The notes beneath the pieces are model-generated. The model was not told the origin of the DNA. It saw only the letters and a program-made list of their open reading frames with translations, and searched no databases. Below, in pieces: positions 1 through 8,956 of a DNA stretch of 64,000 nucleotides. This DNA comes from CAUZIZ01 sp965222655. Its GTDB lineage: Bacteria > Acidobacteriota > UBA6911 > RPQK01 > JAJDTT01. The translations under genes and the position numbers were made by a program. The DNA is taken from assembly GCA_965222655.1 (NCBI GenBank), contig CBDCUP010000021.1, positions 248,001-312,000 on the forward strand, read 5' to 3'. The first letter of the stretch is position 1; every line of letters starts with the position of its first letter.

Positions 1-1605
1 CGTCAGAGGGAAAGAGTTGAAATGCTGCCCTCTTCCCGTCAGCTCGAGGCCAACCGTTGTGGACAGTAGCCGGGACAAGCCCAATCGCTTGATATACGGT
101 GTCCAGTCGTAGATACGGTTGTGCTCCGTGGTAGGGATGAACTCCACCTGTTCGGCCGCGAAATTGATAAGGCGATCATGGGTATTGCAATGATTGTCAC
201 CGCTGGGAGTGGAGTGAGAGTGATAGTCGGTGCTGATCCAACCCGTGGTATCCACCGTGCGCGCCAGAGTAGCGTCGATGTGGAGCTCTTTCTCCGGTTT
301 CACCTGCACTTCCTTCTCGAAGAGATCGTATTCGGGACCTCTCGTGATTCTGACCAGGTAATCCCCTGGAGGGACCTGTTGGGTGAAGACACCGTCGTGG
401 GTCTGATATTGGTGGTCGCAACCGTGGGCTCGGTAATCCGTCCCGAAATTTGGCGTATCTGTGCCCTTGATACCCAGAAACTGGACTTTGGCAGGTGACG
501 GTTGACCGCTACTGTCCTTAATCCGAAACGACACGGCAGCAGCGGGAGGCGGAGAGAGCTGGAGCTTGGCAGTCTGGTCCTGCTCCACTGCCAACGAGAA
601 CTTCTGCTCCGGTCTTCCCAGGTCGGCGAGGATCCCTCCGTATTCTCCAGGGGGAAGGAGGAAGTTCACCTCTCCGCCAGGACCGGGATATGCGGGCAGC
701 TGGACACCGTTGACGGAAATCAGCAGAGCAGCGTGCAGGGCAGGTTTGCCAGCGCTATCCAGCACGCTACCTTTGACCCGACCGCTAGGTCCAATCAGAC
801 TGGAGGCGAGGCCGAACGCCTCCAGAGGGGAGTCAGCCACCGCCAGGGCCAGAGCATAGCTCCTTTCCTGGCCAGGACGCAGCTCGAACCTGTCTTCTAG
901 TGGTGAGATACCCTGCTTGGAAAGAGGTACCCAGGCATAGGAGCGCTTATCGAAGGGGTCTATGCTGTCTCCAACCCGGATGTCACCAGCCTTCCAAACC
1001 TGCGAAAACTGGTTCAGCTTCTCGTAACCTGCGGGTGCTTTCCATACCGGCAGCGGCTCGATTTCTCTTGTCTGACTCGACTCGTTACGAAAGGTCGAGA
1101 GGATCTCGAGGTGTTGCCATCCCGATTCCAAGGTGTACAGGTGGCGGGTGTAGAGTCCGTCACCCTTGGCCGCCGTCGTGACCGCTTCGATGGCAGCGGC
1201 GTTTCCGCTAGCGCTGAGGATCTTGACATAGCTGACCTGGCCACGCTGGTGGCCGGGACGGAAAGAAGTGATCTGGTCATTCCCGGCTCCCACCAGATCG
1301 AGATCGAAGACGGTGCCGGGAATCGAAGAATCTCGATCGTGCATCATGTTCGCCCGCCGATTGGCCAAGCCCCCGCTGATCACGGCGTGGATTCTCTGGT
1401 TGCGCAGGACAAAATCGCCGATGATCCCGTCCGCCTCTTTGCCTGCGGGCAGCAGGTGGGTGTTGTGTTTTCCGATCTCTATCGCCTCTGCATGGCGGCT
1501 CGATGACGTCAGCGCAAACGCCAGGACGACGACGCCAACCGCGCATGCGATCAGGATGGATCGGGGTATCCGAAGACTCAAATGGCTCATTCGATTGTTC
1601 GACAT
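1..1605 (-). CDS. CehA/McbA family metallohydrolase, 3' end beyond window
   Basis: The frame is open from an ATG at 1605 through the left window edge (535 codons, no stop), so the C-terminus is missing. Residues 13-40 form an uncleaved or cleaved signal/anchor (ILIACAVGVVVLAFAL). Residues about 270-450 look like carboxypeptidase-regulatory or Ig-like beta domains (PSGRVKGSVLDSAGKPA). The PHP-like catalytic domain begins near residue 456 with TDYHSHSTPSGDNHC and continues with FIPTTEHNRIYDW, the metal-binding pattern of CehA/McbA phosphoesterase-like proteins. Known members hydrolyse carbamates or phosphoesters, but most are uncharacterised, so the substrate is unknown. It is exported or membrane-anchored by inference. 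A related protein lies at 53222-55180. Confidence 0.85.
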   Translation of the reverse strand, partial: MSNNRMSHLSLRIPRSILIACAVGVVVLAFALTSSSRHAEAIEIGKHNTHLLPAGKEADGIIGDFVLRNQRIHAVISGGLANRRANMMHDRDSSIPGTVFDLDLVGAGNDQITSFRPGHQRGQVSYVKILSASGNAAAIEAVTTAAKGDGLYTRHLYTLESGWQHLEILSTFRNESSQTREIEPLPVWKAPAGYEKLNQFSQVWKAGDIRVGDSIDPFDKRSYAWVPLSKQGISPLEDRFELRPGQERSYALALAVADSPLEAFGLASSLIGPSGRVKGSVLDSAGKPALHAALLISVNGVQLPAYPGPGGEVNFLLPPGEYGGILADLGRPEQKFSLAVEQDQTAKLQLSPPPAAAVSFRIKDSSGQPSPAKVQFLGIKGTDTPNFGTDYRAHGCDHQYQTHDGVFTQQVPPGDYLVRITRGPEYDLFEKEVQVKPEKELHIDATLARTVDTTGWISTDYHSHSTPSGDNHCNTHDRLINFAAEQVEFIPTTEHNRIYDWTPYIKRLGLSRLLSTTVGLELTGRGQHFNSFPLT

Positions 1606-1636
1606 GTCTTCCTTTCTCAAAGTTGGGATCGGATCG

Positions 1637-1790
1637 CACGGGTGTAGCATCTGCCTTTGCCCTTGCCCTTACCCGTGCGCGACTTCATTCCTCAGCCGCA
1701 TCCGGGTCCTTGAACAGCCCCGGGCAGGGGCACGTGCGAAGGCAAGGGATGAAATGTGGGCTGAACAAATACATCGAGTCCCCACGATAG
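1637..1790. repeat. Intergenic imperfect inverted repeat, pyrimidine-rich family copy 1
   Basis: The left half carries GCCTTTGCCCTTGCCC and the right half GGGCAGGGGCACGTGCGAAGGCAAGGG, so the stretch can fold on itself. It ends with GGGCTGAACAAATACAT. Similar stretches lie at 16379-16520 (ending GGTGCTGAACAAGTACAT) and 46463-46607. It sits between the metallohydrolase start and the subtilase stop. The family assignment is by eye. Confidence 0.4.
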
Positions 1791-1805
1791 CCCTGGGACG
1801 GCTTG

Positions 1806-4800
1806 CTAAGGTCCCGTAGAACATTGATCCAGAGGTGCAGTTCCGAACAGGTGTTGCAACAGGAGAACTGCATCCAAAACGTCGATTTCTCCGTCGCCAT
1901 CCAGGTTGGCCGCAAACAGAGATTGTCCCGTCAGGGGGGCTTTCCCCGAGATATCCCGCAGAATAAGGATCAGATCGAGGATGTCCCTGGTCTGATCCCC
2001 ATTGATGTCTCCTGGGCAGAACAGTAGCGTCGCTGGATCATTGGCGAGCTCGAACTCTATCTGACCTGGAACACCCGCTGCGGCCGCCGTGGCCTGGAAG
2101 CTTCCCGGAAGCAGGTTGGCAATGAATTGGGAAGAATCCGCTATCCCATCTCCCGCCGTGACAGTACTGAACATACCGGATCCATTTGCGAAGGTTCCGC
2201 TGGGCCCGGAGATGGGGGCGGAGAAAGTGACCTCGACAGCGCCGACACCCTGGCCATTCTGTTCCGTAACCTTCACTCGCAGTGAGCTTGAAAAGGAGCT
2301 GCCCACCAGGACCCGCTGAAGATTTCCCCCGGACCTGGAGATTCCCAGATCGGCCGGGAGGTGAAGGGAAACGACTTCCGCCCTCTCAGAATCCGCATTG
2401 TGGTGGTGAAGCAGAAGCAGTCGACGGGGGGGCCCAGAGGCTGATGCGGTCGCCAGGGCAGCAAGGTCCACGTTCACCCGAATCGGGCTTCCGTCAGGAT
2501 GCAGGGGGAAGCCTGAAAGCCCCGTGGAGGCCGAGTCAATGACGGGGTTGGCTGCGTCAAAGCTGCCCCCGCTGATTTCGTCGTTCAGGCTGTCCCTGAC
2601 CGTCGTTCGTACCTTGTAGTCGAAGCTTGCAGACTCCACGCTCAGGCCGAGACTGCTGTAGGAGACGGGAAGGATCATGACGTTGTTGTTGAAGAGTGCA
2701 GTATCCGCCAGATCCGGAGGAACGATGTTTATCAGGGAGTCAGGTGCGCGCTGACTCGTTTCCAGATCGGTCACCGTCGTGATGAACGTATCCGTGTCGA
2801 GGCTACCTCTGGCTGTTCCCGAATTCGAGGCGAGGACGCGATAGTCATCGCTGCCATCCTGATCGGTATCGATCAGAATCTCGATCTCCAAGCTATTGGA
2901 GGTTGTCCACTCTTCGCGGGTAGCCAGACCGAAGTAGAGATGGGCCTCAGAGAAAGCCTGAACCGAATGCAGGTCGGTTGTCACACCCACCCAAAGGATA
3001 TCAGCAGCGGCCTCCAGAAAGTCGCTCGACTCACTGGCGGGACTTTCGAGCCCAACCTCGAAGACGCTAACCAGAGGCTGCGGATGGGCAGACTCACCGC
3101 TCACTGGAATGGAGACAGCGATGCGATCGCTCTGGCTAGAACGGGAAAGGCTATTCAAGGGGCTTCGCGGAAGCCCAAGATGGGCGGCATCCGCATGCAT
3201 GGCAGAGGCAGCGTTGATGACTCCGTAGTAGGGAAGACGCAAGGGAAGCACTCCGTCGTCGAATCGGATCTTGCCACTTATTTCGAACAGGGTGTGGCGG
3301 GACTCGTTCTGCTGCGTCAGCGGTGTGGTGGGGTCAGTGGTCCGGTCAAACTGGAGTGGGTCTGCCTGAAAGCGCAACACGGTCGTGGCCGAAGCGTTGC
3401 CGGGAACCAGGACAGTCTCCTGGAGGGGCGATAGGGAGACGCCTACTTCGCCCACAGTCTCTTCAACCTCAATGCTGAAAGTCTTTGCTTGGGAGCCATG
3501 ATTCGTCAGAACGATGGTGTGGTCCTTCGAATAGACATCGCTCAGCTTCAGACTGCCCAGCGATAAAGAAACCTCCCCCTCGCTATCCTGCGAGGAAATT
3601 GTCACGCTGGTCTGGGCTGCACGATCGACCCGGGCTCGACCAGCACCAGCCAACGATTCAGGATACTTGTTCCCGCCAGCATCAATCATGACATCAGCCG
3701 TATTCATCAGAGCTGCCTTGATCTCCTGGGCCGTCCAGTTTGGGTGGGTTTGCCTCAAGAGAGCGGCCATTCCAGCGACGTGGGGACTGGAGAAGGAGGT
3801 GCCTTTTCGGGCTATCCCGCCCGTGCCTGTTCCCGCCAGGGAGGATAGGACATCGAAGCCCGGAGCGGAAATCTCTGGCTTCAAGACGTTGCCCCTGACA
3901 CTGGGACCTCTCGAGCTGAAATCCCGGATCAGATCAGCCAGATTGGGCTGGGAGAAAGTGATGCTTTCAGGGACGACCCCTGCGTCGTCCAAAGCGGCAA
4001 CCGAGATGGCACTCGGAGCCATACCGGGCGCGGCGACGGCGTAGAAAGTATTTCCGTTGTTACCAGCGGCGGCTACTACGGATGTTCCCATGTCGGCGAG
4101 GTTCTTGATGATCCCCACCTCGGTCTCCGAGGAATCGATGCCGTTCCCAAAGGCGACGCCTACCGACAAATTGACGACATCCAGCCGATCGCTGAAGTCT
4201 CCATCGCCGTTTGGGTCGACGGCATGCTCCAAGGCAGCCATGACCAATAGGCTCGCGCCCCGACAGCCGAAGACTTTCAAGGCATGGAGCTCTGCCCCCG
4301 GGGCCACGCCGGGAGCAACGTCGAACTGTCCCAGATCCAGGTCCTCTGTGTAGGGACCCCCAAAGCCATCTCCTGCGAGGACCCCTTGACCTGCAGCCGA
4401 TCCCGAAACATGAGTGCCATGTCCGTTGCAATCCAAAGGATCTGAATCAGGAAGCGGCGTGTTGATTCCCGGATCATTGGAGGACGCGTCGTAGGAGTTG
4501 CCCGCAAAATCGTGTCCGCCAACGACTTTGGCGTTTGGAAACGTGCCCGGCTCGATGACATCGGGGTCGTTTCCTTCAAAGTCTGCAACCAAACCAGAGC
4601 CCCCCAGGTTGGCGTGAGTGTAGTCGATACCCGTGTCAATAACGCCGATCGTGATGCCGCTGCCATCCCGAGGGAAGCTGCCGCTGCCCCAAACGACAGG
4701 GGCTCCGGTGTAGGGAACGCTGGAATCAAGGGCTATCTCGTGCAGCGTCACGGGATCAATCCGTAAGACCTCCGGCATTGAGCGGAGTTCTGGAAGGCTG

Positions 4801-5204
4801 GAAACCGGCAGTCTCACTTGAATGGCGTTGGCCAGTCGCTGATAGCTGAAACTGTGTCGAGCTCCCAGGAAACGAAGCCGCGTCAGGAGAGACTCCTGCT
4901 GTGCCCGAATCTGTGAGATTCTCTGTTTCACGCTGGTCGTCGATCGCCGGAATGCAGATGTGCGAGCTTCGAGGACTGTGCGAACAGCGGGATCCCCACG
5001 TAAGACCACATAGACAGGAATCGTCTTCTCAGAGTCCTGCTCGCGATTGGCGGCGCCCTGGCCTTCTGGAATGATGCCCGCTTGTGTGCGAAGTTTTTCG
5101 GTGGCCGATCTAACAGCGTTCCTGAGGCCGGATTCCGCTGCTGGAAGCTGGGGACAAAGCCAAACTGAAAAACAGCCCAGGATAAGCGTGACTCGGCCCT
5201 TCAT
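1806..5204 (-). CDS. Secreted S8 subtilisin-like serine peptidase with C-terminal dockerin-like domain
   Basis: The protein has 1132 residues. Residues 1-23 are a Sec signal peptide and about 60-160 an inhibitor-I9-like propeptide region. The subtilase domain has the triad Asp190 (VIDTGIDYTH), His262 (NGHGTHVSG) and Ser470 (GTSFSSPHVAG), with the oxyanion Asn in AAGNNG. A long beta-rich region follows. The last about 70 residues (CPGDINGDQTRDILDLILIL ... NLDGDGEIDVLDAVLLLQHL) are two EF-hand-like dockerin type I repeats. It is probably an extracellular protease. No cohesin is visible nearby, so the dockerin may act as a calcium-binding module instead of a cellulosome plug. It stands alone, flanked by repeats. 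Confidence 0.93.
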   Translation of the reverse strand: MKGRVTLILGCFSVWLCPQLPAAESGLRNAVRSATEKLRTQAGIIPEGQGAANREQDSEKTIPVYVVLRGDPAVRTVLEARTSAFRRSTTSVKQRISQIRAQQESLLTRLRFLGARHSFSYQRLANAIQVRLPVSSLPELRSMPEVLRIDPVTLHEIALDSSVPYTGAPVVWGSGSFPRDGSGITIGVIDTGIDYTHANLGGSGLVADFEGNDPDVIEPGTFPNAKVVGGHDFAGNSYDASSNDPGINTPLPDSDPLDCNGHGTHVSGSAAGQGVLAGDGFGGPYTEDLDLGQFDVAPGVAPGAELHALKVFGCRGASLLVMAALEHAVDPNGDGDFSDRLDVVNLSVGVAFGNGIDSSETEVGIIKNLADMGTSVVAAAGNNGNTFYAVAAPGMAPSAISVAALDDAGVVPESITFSQPNLADLIRDFSSRGPSVRGNVLKPEISAPGFDVLSSLAGTGTGGIARKGTSFSSPHVAGMAALLRQTHPNWTAQEIKAALMNTADVMIDAGGNKYPESLAGAGRARVDRAAQTSVTISSQDSEGEVSLSLGSLKLSDVYSKDHTIVLTNHGSQAKTFSIEVEETVGEVGVSLSPLQETVLVPGNASATTVLRFQADPLQFDRTTDPTTPLTQQNESRHTLFEISGKIRFDDGVLPLRLPYYGVINAASAMHADAAHLGLPRSPLNSLSRSSQSDRIAVSIPVSGESAHPQPLVSVFEVGLESPASESSDFLEAAADILWVGVTTDLHSVQAFSEAHLYFGLATREEWTTSNSLEIEILIDTDQDGSDDYRVLASNSGTARGSLDTDTFITTVTDLETSQRAPDSLINIVPPDLADTALFNNNVMILPVSYSSLGLSVESASFDYKVRTTVRDSLNDEISGGSFDAANPVIDSASTGLSGFPLHPDGSPIRVNVDLAALATASASGPPRRLLLLHHHNADSERAEVVSLHLPADLGISRSGGNLQRVLVGSSFSSSLRVKVTEQNGQGVGAVEVTFSAPISGPSGTFANGSGMFSTVTAGDGIADSSQFIANLLPGSFQATAAAAGVPGQIEFELANDPATLLFCPGDINGDQTRDILDLILILRDISGKAPLTGQSLFAANLDGDGEIDVLDAVLLLQHLFGTAPLDQCSTGP

Positions 5205-5597
5205 TGGGTCCTATTCTAATCGAATTGGTTTCTGCAGCAATCCGTGCCGGTGGAGTTTCATCTTCTCAGCATCTCGTGGCAGGCCCTAAGCTGAAACTTC
5301 CAGCGTGGAGGCCACCCCCACGTCTCTCGACTGAAGTTTCTTTCCTGTATGATCCGGCGGCTTCCAGCCTGGGCGGCGCTAACCTGAAACTTCATTGGCA
5401 GAAGGAAGGTGTAGAAAGAGCATCTGACGGAGCACTGACCTGTAGCACGGGCACTCTTGCCCGTCGAGGACACCGACGGGCAGGAGTGCCCGTGCTACAA
5501 GCGTCACTCAGCTCTCGATGTTCGTAGCTAGAAATGACGGAAGTTTCTTCCTCTAATGATCCGGTGCTCCGCAACCGGAGGGGGCGTTAAGCTGCCG
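5205..5597. repeat. Gene-free 393 bp filled with repeat modules
   Basis: The stretch holds no credible gene. It contains a first AAGCTGAAACTTC module near 5289 with a GTGGAGGCCACCCCCACG hairpin arm. From about 5388 to 5600 it holds one copy of a composite element: an AACCTGAAACTTCAT edge, a spacer, a long hairpin (5442-5498), then GAAGTTTCTTCCTCTAATG. The copy at 55397-55617 matches it closely over more than 100 bp. Confidence 0.75.
5442..5498. repeat. Hairpin repeat A, copy 1
   Basis: A near-perfect inverted repeat: GTAGCACGGGCACTCTTGCC, loop, then the complement GGCAGGAGTGCCCGTGCTAC. Inside each half is a smaller palindrome (GGGCACTCTTGCCC). Five other copies lie at 6653, 42200, 48002, 55460 and 63295. 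Loops differ while stems covary (GTAGCAC/GTGCTAC versus GTAGGAC/GTCCTAC), which points to selection or spread as a structure. Confidence 0.85.
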
Positions 5598-6545
5598 CTA
5601 GCTGCCGTGGAACAACTTTGCGATCTCCAGGAAACGCCGATCTCGTTCCCGGCGTCGGGCCTCGACTGAATCGGGAGTGTAGTCATAGAAGCCCTTTCCC
5701 GATTTCGCCCCAAAATGTCCGGCTTCCACCAGGGTTCGGATCGATGCGGGGAGCTCTGCATTCGAACAGACGTGGGGAGCCAGATTCTGGAAGACGCTGG
5801 CACCCACGTCGAGACCGGCAAAGTCAGCGACTTCGAGAGGACCAATTGCGGCAAGTCGAAGGCCTACGCTTCCTCGAATGGCCCGGTCGATGTCTTCCGC
5901 ACTTGCGACGCCCTGGTCAAGAAGATCACAGACCTCGCGGAGGATCGCGACCTGTATCCGGTTTACCAGGAAACCTGGAAGTTCCCGGTTGAGAAGAATG
6001 GGTAGTTTGCCGATTCGCTCCGCCAACGCCACTGCCAACTGGACTGTCTCGGGAGCCGTGTTTTCTCCGGGCACCACCTCGACCAGTGGCACAATGTGGG
6101 GAGGGTTGAACCAATGGGTGACGACCGCCCGATCGGGGTAACGCATCCGCTCCGAGATCTGGGTCATGGGGAAGCTCGAGGTGTTGCTGGCGAGGATGCA
6201 GTCGGAGGGGACAAAGGCCTCAATCCTGGAGAAGAGCTCTTGCTTGACTCCTAGATTTTCGACGATTGCCTCGGTGACGAACTGAGTGCCCTCGAGCGCT
6301 TCTTCCTCGCTTCCACAAAGCAGAACGCGACTCTCGATTTTCCGGAGCGACTCTTCGTCGTAGATACCCGCTTCGACCATCTGCTCCAGATTGGACCGGA
6401 TTCTCTGGATAAGACTGTCTCGAGCCCCGGGCAGTTCGTCATAGCACTGTACCTGGCAGCCTCCGGCCGCGAAGCACTGTGCTATTCCATGGCCCATGGT
6501 TCCGAGTCCCAGAACCGAGACACGCTGCCCAGATTCAGCTTTCAT
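5598..6545 (-). CDS. 3-hydroxyacyl-CoA dehydrogenase family protein
   Basis: The protein has 315 residues. The N-terminal Rossmann domain has the dinucleotide motif GLGTMGHGIAQ and the catalytic region has SNTSSFPMTQIS and THWFNPPH. The C-terminal helical domain has GFLVNRIQ and ends with GAKSGKGFYDY, all standard for single-domain HADHs of fatty-acid or aromatic-acid oxidation. The frame extends upstream to an ATG at 6665, but that ATG lies inside a hairpin repeat. The ATG at 6545 has GAGGGATTCA directly ahead and begins MKAESGQRVSVLG, so it is preferred. The physiological substrate cannot be told. There is no adjacent thiolase or crotonase. Confidence 0.92.
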   Translation of the reverse strand: MKAESGQRVSVLGLGTMGHGIAQCFAAGGCQVQCYDELPGARDSLIQRIRSNLEQMVEAGIYDEESLRKIESRVLLCGSEEEALEGTQFVTEAIVENLGVKQELFSRIEAFVPSDCILASNTSSFPMTQISERMRYPDRAVVTHWFNPPHIVPLVEVVPGENTAPETVQLAVALAERIGKLPILLNRELPGFLVNRIQVAILREVCDLLDQGVASAEDIDRAIRGSVGLRLAAIGPLEVADFAGLDVGASVFQNLAPHVCSNAELPASIRTLVEAGHFGAKSGKGFYDYTPDSVEARRRERDRRFLEIAKLFHGS

Positions 6546-6652
6546 TGAATCCCTCGAGTTTTCGATCAGTCCCATCCCCAGGAAGCCCTGGCCCCATTCG
6601 AGAAAGAAACAGGGTTGTCTCTTACCGCGACATCGATAGCACCGTGTCGGTT

Positions 6653-6709
6653 GTAGGACGGGCACTCTTGCCCGTCAAGGACGGCGACGGGCAGGAGTGC
6701 CCGTCCTAC
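6653..6709. repeat. Hairpin repeat A, copy 2
   Basis: GTAGGACGGGCACTCTTGCC pairs with GGCAGGAGTGCCCGTCCTAC across a short loop. It lies in an inverted composite element between the dehydrogenase start and the aminotransferase stop. Confidence 0.85.
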
Positions 6710-6866
6710 AAACAGTCAGGGCTCGGTTCGATGGACTCTTGTACGACCTCCTAGCGGATGAAGTTTCAGCTTAGTCCCGTCCCTAGCTGTTTTGGCCCCA
6801 TTCCGAGAAACACACTAGTCCTCGCGAACCATGAACACCCATGCTCATCCTACGACCCAGATCCCC

Positions 6867-6903
6867 GACGTGCGACGTGCGACGTTCAGACGTGCGACGA
6901 ATT
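6867..6903. repeat. Short GACGTGCGACG repeat, copy 1
   Basis: Clustered GACGTGCGACG units around TTCAGACG. The reverse complement occurs at 63200-63237 with nearly the same spacing. Each is next to a gene end and within about 200 bp of a hairpin A copy. Confidence 0.55.
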
Positions 6904-6905
6904 CA

Positions 6906-7829
6906 TCATGTCACTCCTCCACCGACGATCTGCCCTACGATGTCTAGATTCACTCGGTGACTCCAGGCCTCGATCAGCCTTGTAAAGATCGGTCCCTGGA
7001 CCTCGCCGGTCCCGATTCGTGAACCGTTGATCCGTGTTACCGGAGCCAGACAGTAGGGCGTGGTAAGGAGGAGAGCCTCATCGGCGTTCACGACATCGTG
7101 GACCTGGAAATCCCTCTGCTCGAAGCCGATGCCTAACTTCCCGCACAACTCCTGGACGGTTGACAGGCTAACTCCGGGGAGGCTGTTACGGAAGGTCGGC
7201 GCGATCAGGACGGAATCTTGAACCATTGCGAAGTTCGCCCCGCCGGTCTCGGTCACGTTGCCATCGAGATCGAGAAACAAGCTGATTGCCCGGGGATCGA
7301 CCTGATGTGTTTGCTGGTCTCCCAGCCATTGAGACATTCTGCTCCGGTGCTTGATCTTGGGATCGACACACTGAGGTGGAGGGTGGCGAATGGAGGGAGT
7401 CACCAGGTGGGCGCCCTCGCTGAAGAGAGATGTGAACCTTCGAAAGTCCAGGGGAAAGGTGTGAATACAAAGTGTGGGGTTCGCTGGCGCATTCGAGGGT
7501 CCCAGGCCGGCGTAGCTCGGGATCTCACCCGCTGTGATGAAATGGACGAGGCTCAGATCCTGGTCCTCAGCAAGGAGCGATGCGTTCTGAGCTACTACCT
7601 CAAGCGACACCTCCCTCATCCGACCCGAGTCCAGGGGAGGTGTTATCCCTGCACAACGACAGGAGCGGTAGAGACGTTTCAGATGGTCGTCGAGCCGAAA
7701 GGGTTGGTGTTTGAACGTGCGCGTCATCTCGGTGATGGTGGCGCCGAGCACGATTCCAGCATCGTAGATTGCAATCGAAGCCTCGGACGCAGGCAGGAAT
7801 TTGTCCTTCAGATAGACTACGGCACCCAT
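6906..7829 (-). CDS. Class IV PLP-dependent aminotransferase (BCAT/D-amino-acid transaminase/ADC lyase fold)
   Basis: The protein has 307 residues. The N-terminus (VYLKDKFLPASEASIAIYDAG) and the motif LDDHLKRLYRSC are typical of fold-type IV enzymes. The PLP lysine is probably Lys160 in KIKHRSRM, followed by DGNVTETGGANFAMV, which supplies the cofactor-binding Glu. A late PGVSLSTVQEL matches the PGVTR-like helix cap of the family. It could act on branched-chain amino acids, D-alanine or aminodeoxychorismate. The sequence alone does not decide, although KHxxR is common in aminodeoxychorismate-lyase-like and promiscuous members. It lies 53 bp downstream of the aldo/keto reductase gene on the same strand. 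Confidence 0.88.
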   Translation of the reverse strand: MGAVVYLKDKFLPASEASIAIYDAGIVLGATITEMTRTFKHQPFRLDDHLKRLYRSCRCAGITPPLDSGRMREVSLEVVAQNASLLAEDQDLSLVHFITAGEIPSYAGLGPSNAPANPTLCIHTFPLDFRRFTSLFSEGAHLVTPSIRHPPPQCVDPKIKHRSRMSQWLGDQQTHQVDPRAISLFLDLDGNVTETGGANFAMVQDSVLIAPTFRNSLPGVSLSTVQELCGKLGIGFEQRDFQVHDVVNADEALLLTTPYCLAPVTRINGSRIGTGEVQGPIFTRLIEAWSHRVNLDIVGQIVGGGVT

Positions 7830-7882
7830 CTTCTCTCCTGGGATCGACTGAGGTGAGGGGTCGTGGACACTGCTGCAATCCG

Positions 7883-8872
7883 CTACAGCTCTTCTCCGAG
7901 TTGCTGTTCCTGGATACGCTCGATCTGGTCAATCCATCCGGGTTGGAAGTCGAGGCTCGAGGCGGCTAGATTGTCCTCCATTTCTTCTACGGTCATGGCT
8001 CCTGGGATCACGGTCGAGACACTACTTTGGGTCAGACAATAACCGAGGGCTGTCTGGGATGCCGAGCAGTTCATCTCACGCTCCAGGAATCCGAATGCCT
8101 CGGAGGTCTCGACCAGGTCGAGGTGCCTTTTTCTGGGCCAGGTAGAGCGCACGTCGGAGGTAGGATCGAATACCGTTTCTCGGGTGAAACGGCCCGTGAG
8201 ATAGCCAAAGTAGAAGGGTTCACGGCAGATCACACCTATTCCCAGGGAGTTCAGCTTCGAGAGAATGCTGCGTCGAGGCAGCCAGGACAGGAGGTTGAAT
8301 CGTAGCTGGACGATGTCAACCTGCTCTTCTTCGCACAGTGGGAGGAAGAATCGCTCGCTTTCTTCATGTGAAGCGGGAAAGGAAATCCCGAAAGCCCGAA
8401 TCACGCCTTTCTGTTTGAGTTCCTTCAGAGCCTTGAGACCGGAGCTCTGGTAGAGCTCAGCCGAAGGGGAGTGAAGGACGTAGAGATCGATGTAGTCCGT
8501 GCCCAGACGCTCCAGCGAGTCCTGGTAGTGGGCCATGATGTAATCGCCCGAATAGTCACTACTGTACTGTTCGTTCTCAAGAAAGATTCCGACCTTGGAT
8601 GAGATGATGATCTGGTCGCGTCGCCCACGAAGGGCCTTACCTACCAGCCGCTCAGAGTGCCCGTCACCATACCAGGGAGCCGTATCAACGAAGTTTAGGC
8701 CGTTCGCAAAAGCCTGCGTCAGCATTGCAATGGATTCGGCGTCGTCCACCTTGCCGTAGCCCGACACCGTCCCGTCACGCCGCATCGGGCCGCCGATGCC
8801 CCAGCATCCGAGGCCGATCTCAGATACGTTGATGCCCGTGTCCCCGAGAGGTCTTTGCCGAACAGAACGCAT
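7883..8872 (-). CDS. Aldo/keto reductase
   Basis: The protein has 329 residues. A TIM-barrel AKR with the catalytic tetrad visible: Asp63 (FVDTAPWYG), Tyr68, Lys93 (SSKVG) and His134 (LYVLHSP). C-terminal TQSSVSTVIPGAMTVEEMEDN is the NADP(H)-binding end. The opening RQRPLGDTGINVSEIGLGCWG is typical of the YccK/L-galactose-dehydrogenase-like group, which reduces or oxidises sugars and short aldehydes. It probably shares a transcript with the downstream class IV aminotransferase. The exact substrate is unknown. Confidence 0.93.
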   Translation of the reverse strand: MRSVRQRPLGDTGINVSEIGLGCWGIGGPMRRDGTVSGYGKVDDAESIAMLTQAFANGLNFVDTAPWYGDGHSERLVGKALRGRRDQIIISSKVGIFLENEQYSSDYSGDYIMAHYQDSLERLGTDYIDLYVLHSPSAELYQSSGLKALKELKQKGVIRAFGISFPASHEESERFFLPLCEEEQVDIVQLRFNLLSWLPRRSILSKLNSLGIGVICREPFYFGYLTGRFTRETVFDPTSDVRSTWPRKRHLDLVETSEAFGFLEREMNCSASQTALGYCLTQSSVSTVIPGAMTVEEMEDNLAASSLDFQPGWIDQIERIQEQQLGEEL

Positions 8873-8956
8873 CAGTCATTCTCTCCTGTCTTCGACTTGA
8901 GACAGGCGACAGTGTAGACGATCTGGGTCGAAAACGACAGATTGCGGCAGTGTCGA

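Larger units (their letters stand above)
6546..6905. repeat. Gene-free 360 bp: inverted copy of the composite repeat plus a short tandem motif
   Basis: Positions 6585-6778 carry the composite element in reverse orientation: CCCATTCGAGAAAGAAAC at the left, hairpin A at 6653-6709, and TGAAGTTTCAGCTTAGTCCC at 6762. Positions 6867-6903 hold GACGTGCGACGTGCGACG followed by TTCAGACGTGCGACGAATTC. The same motif recurs in reverse at 63200-63237. No gene is supported. Confidence 0.7.

Noticed and set aside
6546..6665. 40-residue N-terminal extension of the 3-hydroxyacyl-CoA dehydrogenase
   Set aside because: It translates the hairpin repeat. ATG 6545 has a ribosome site and starts the Rossmann domain.
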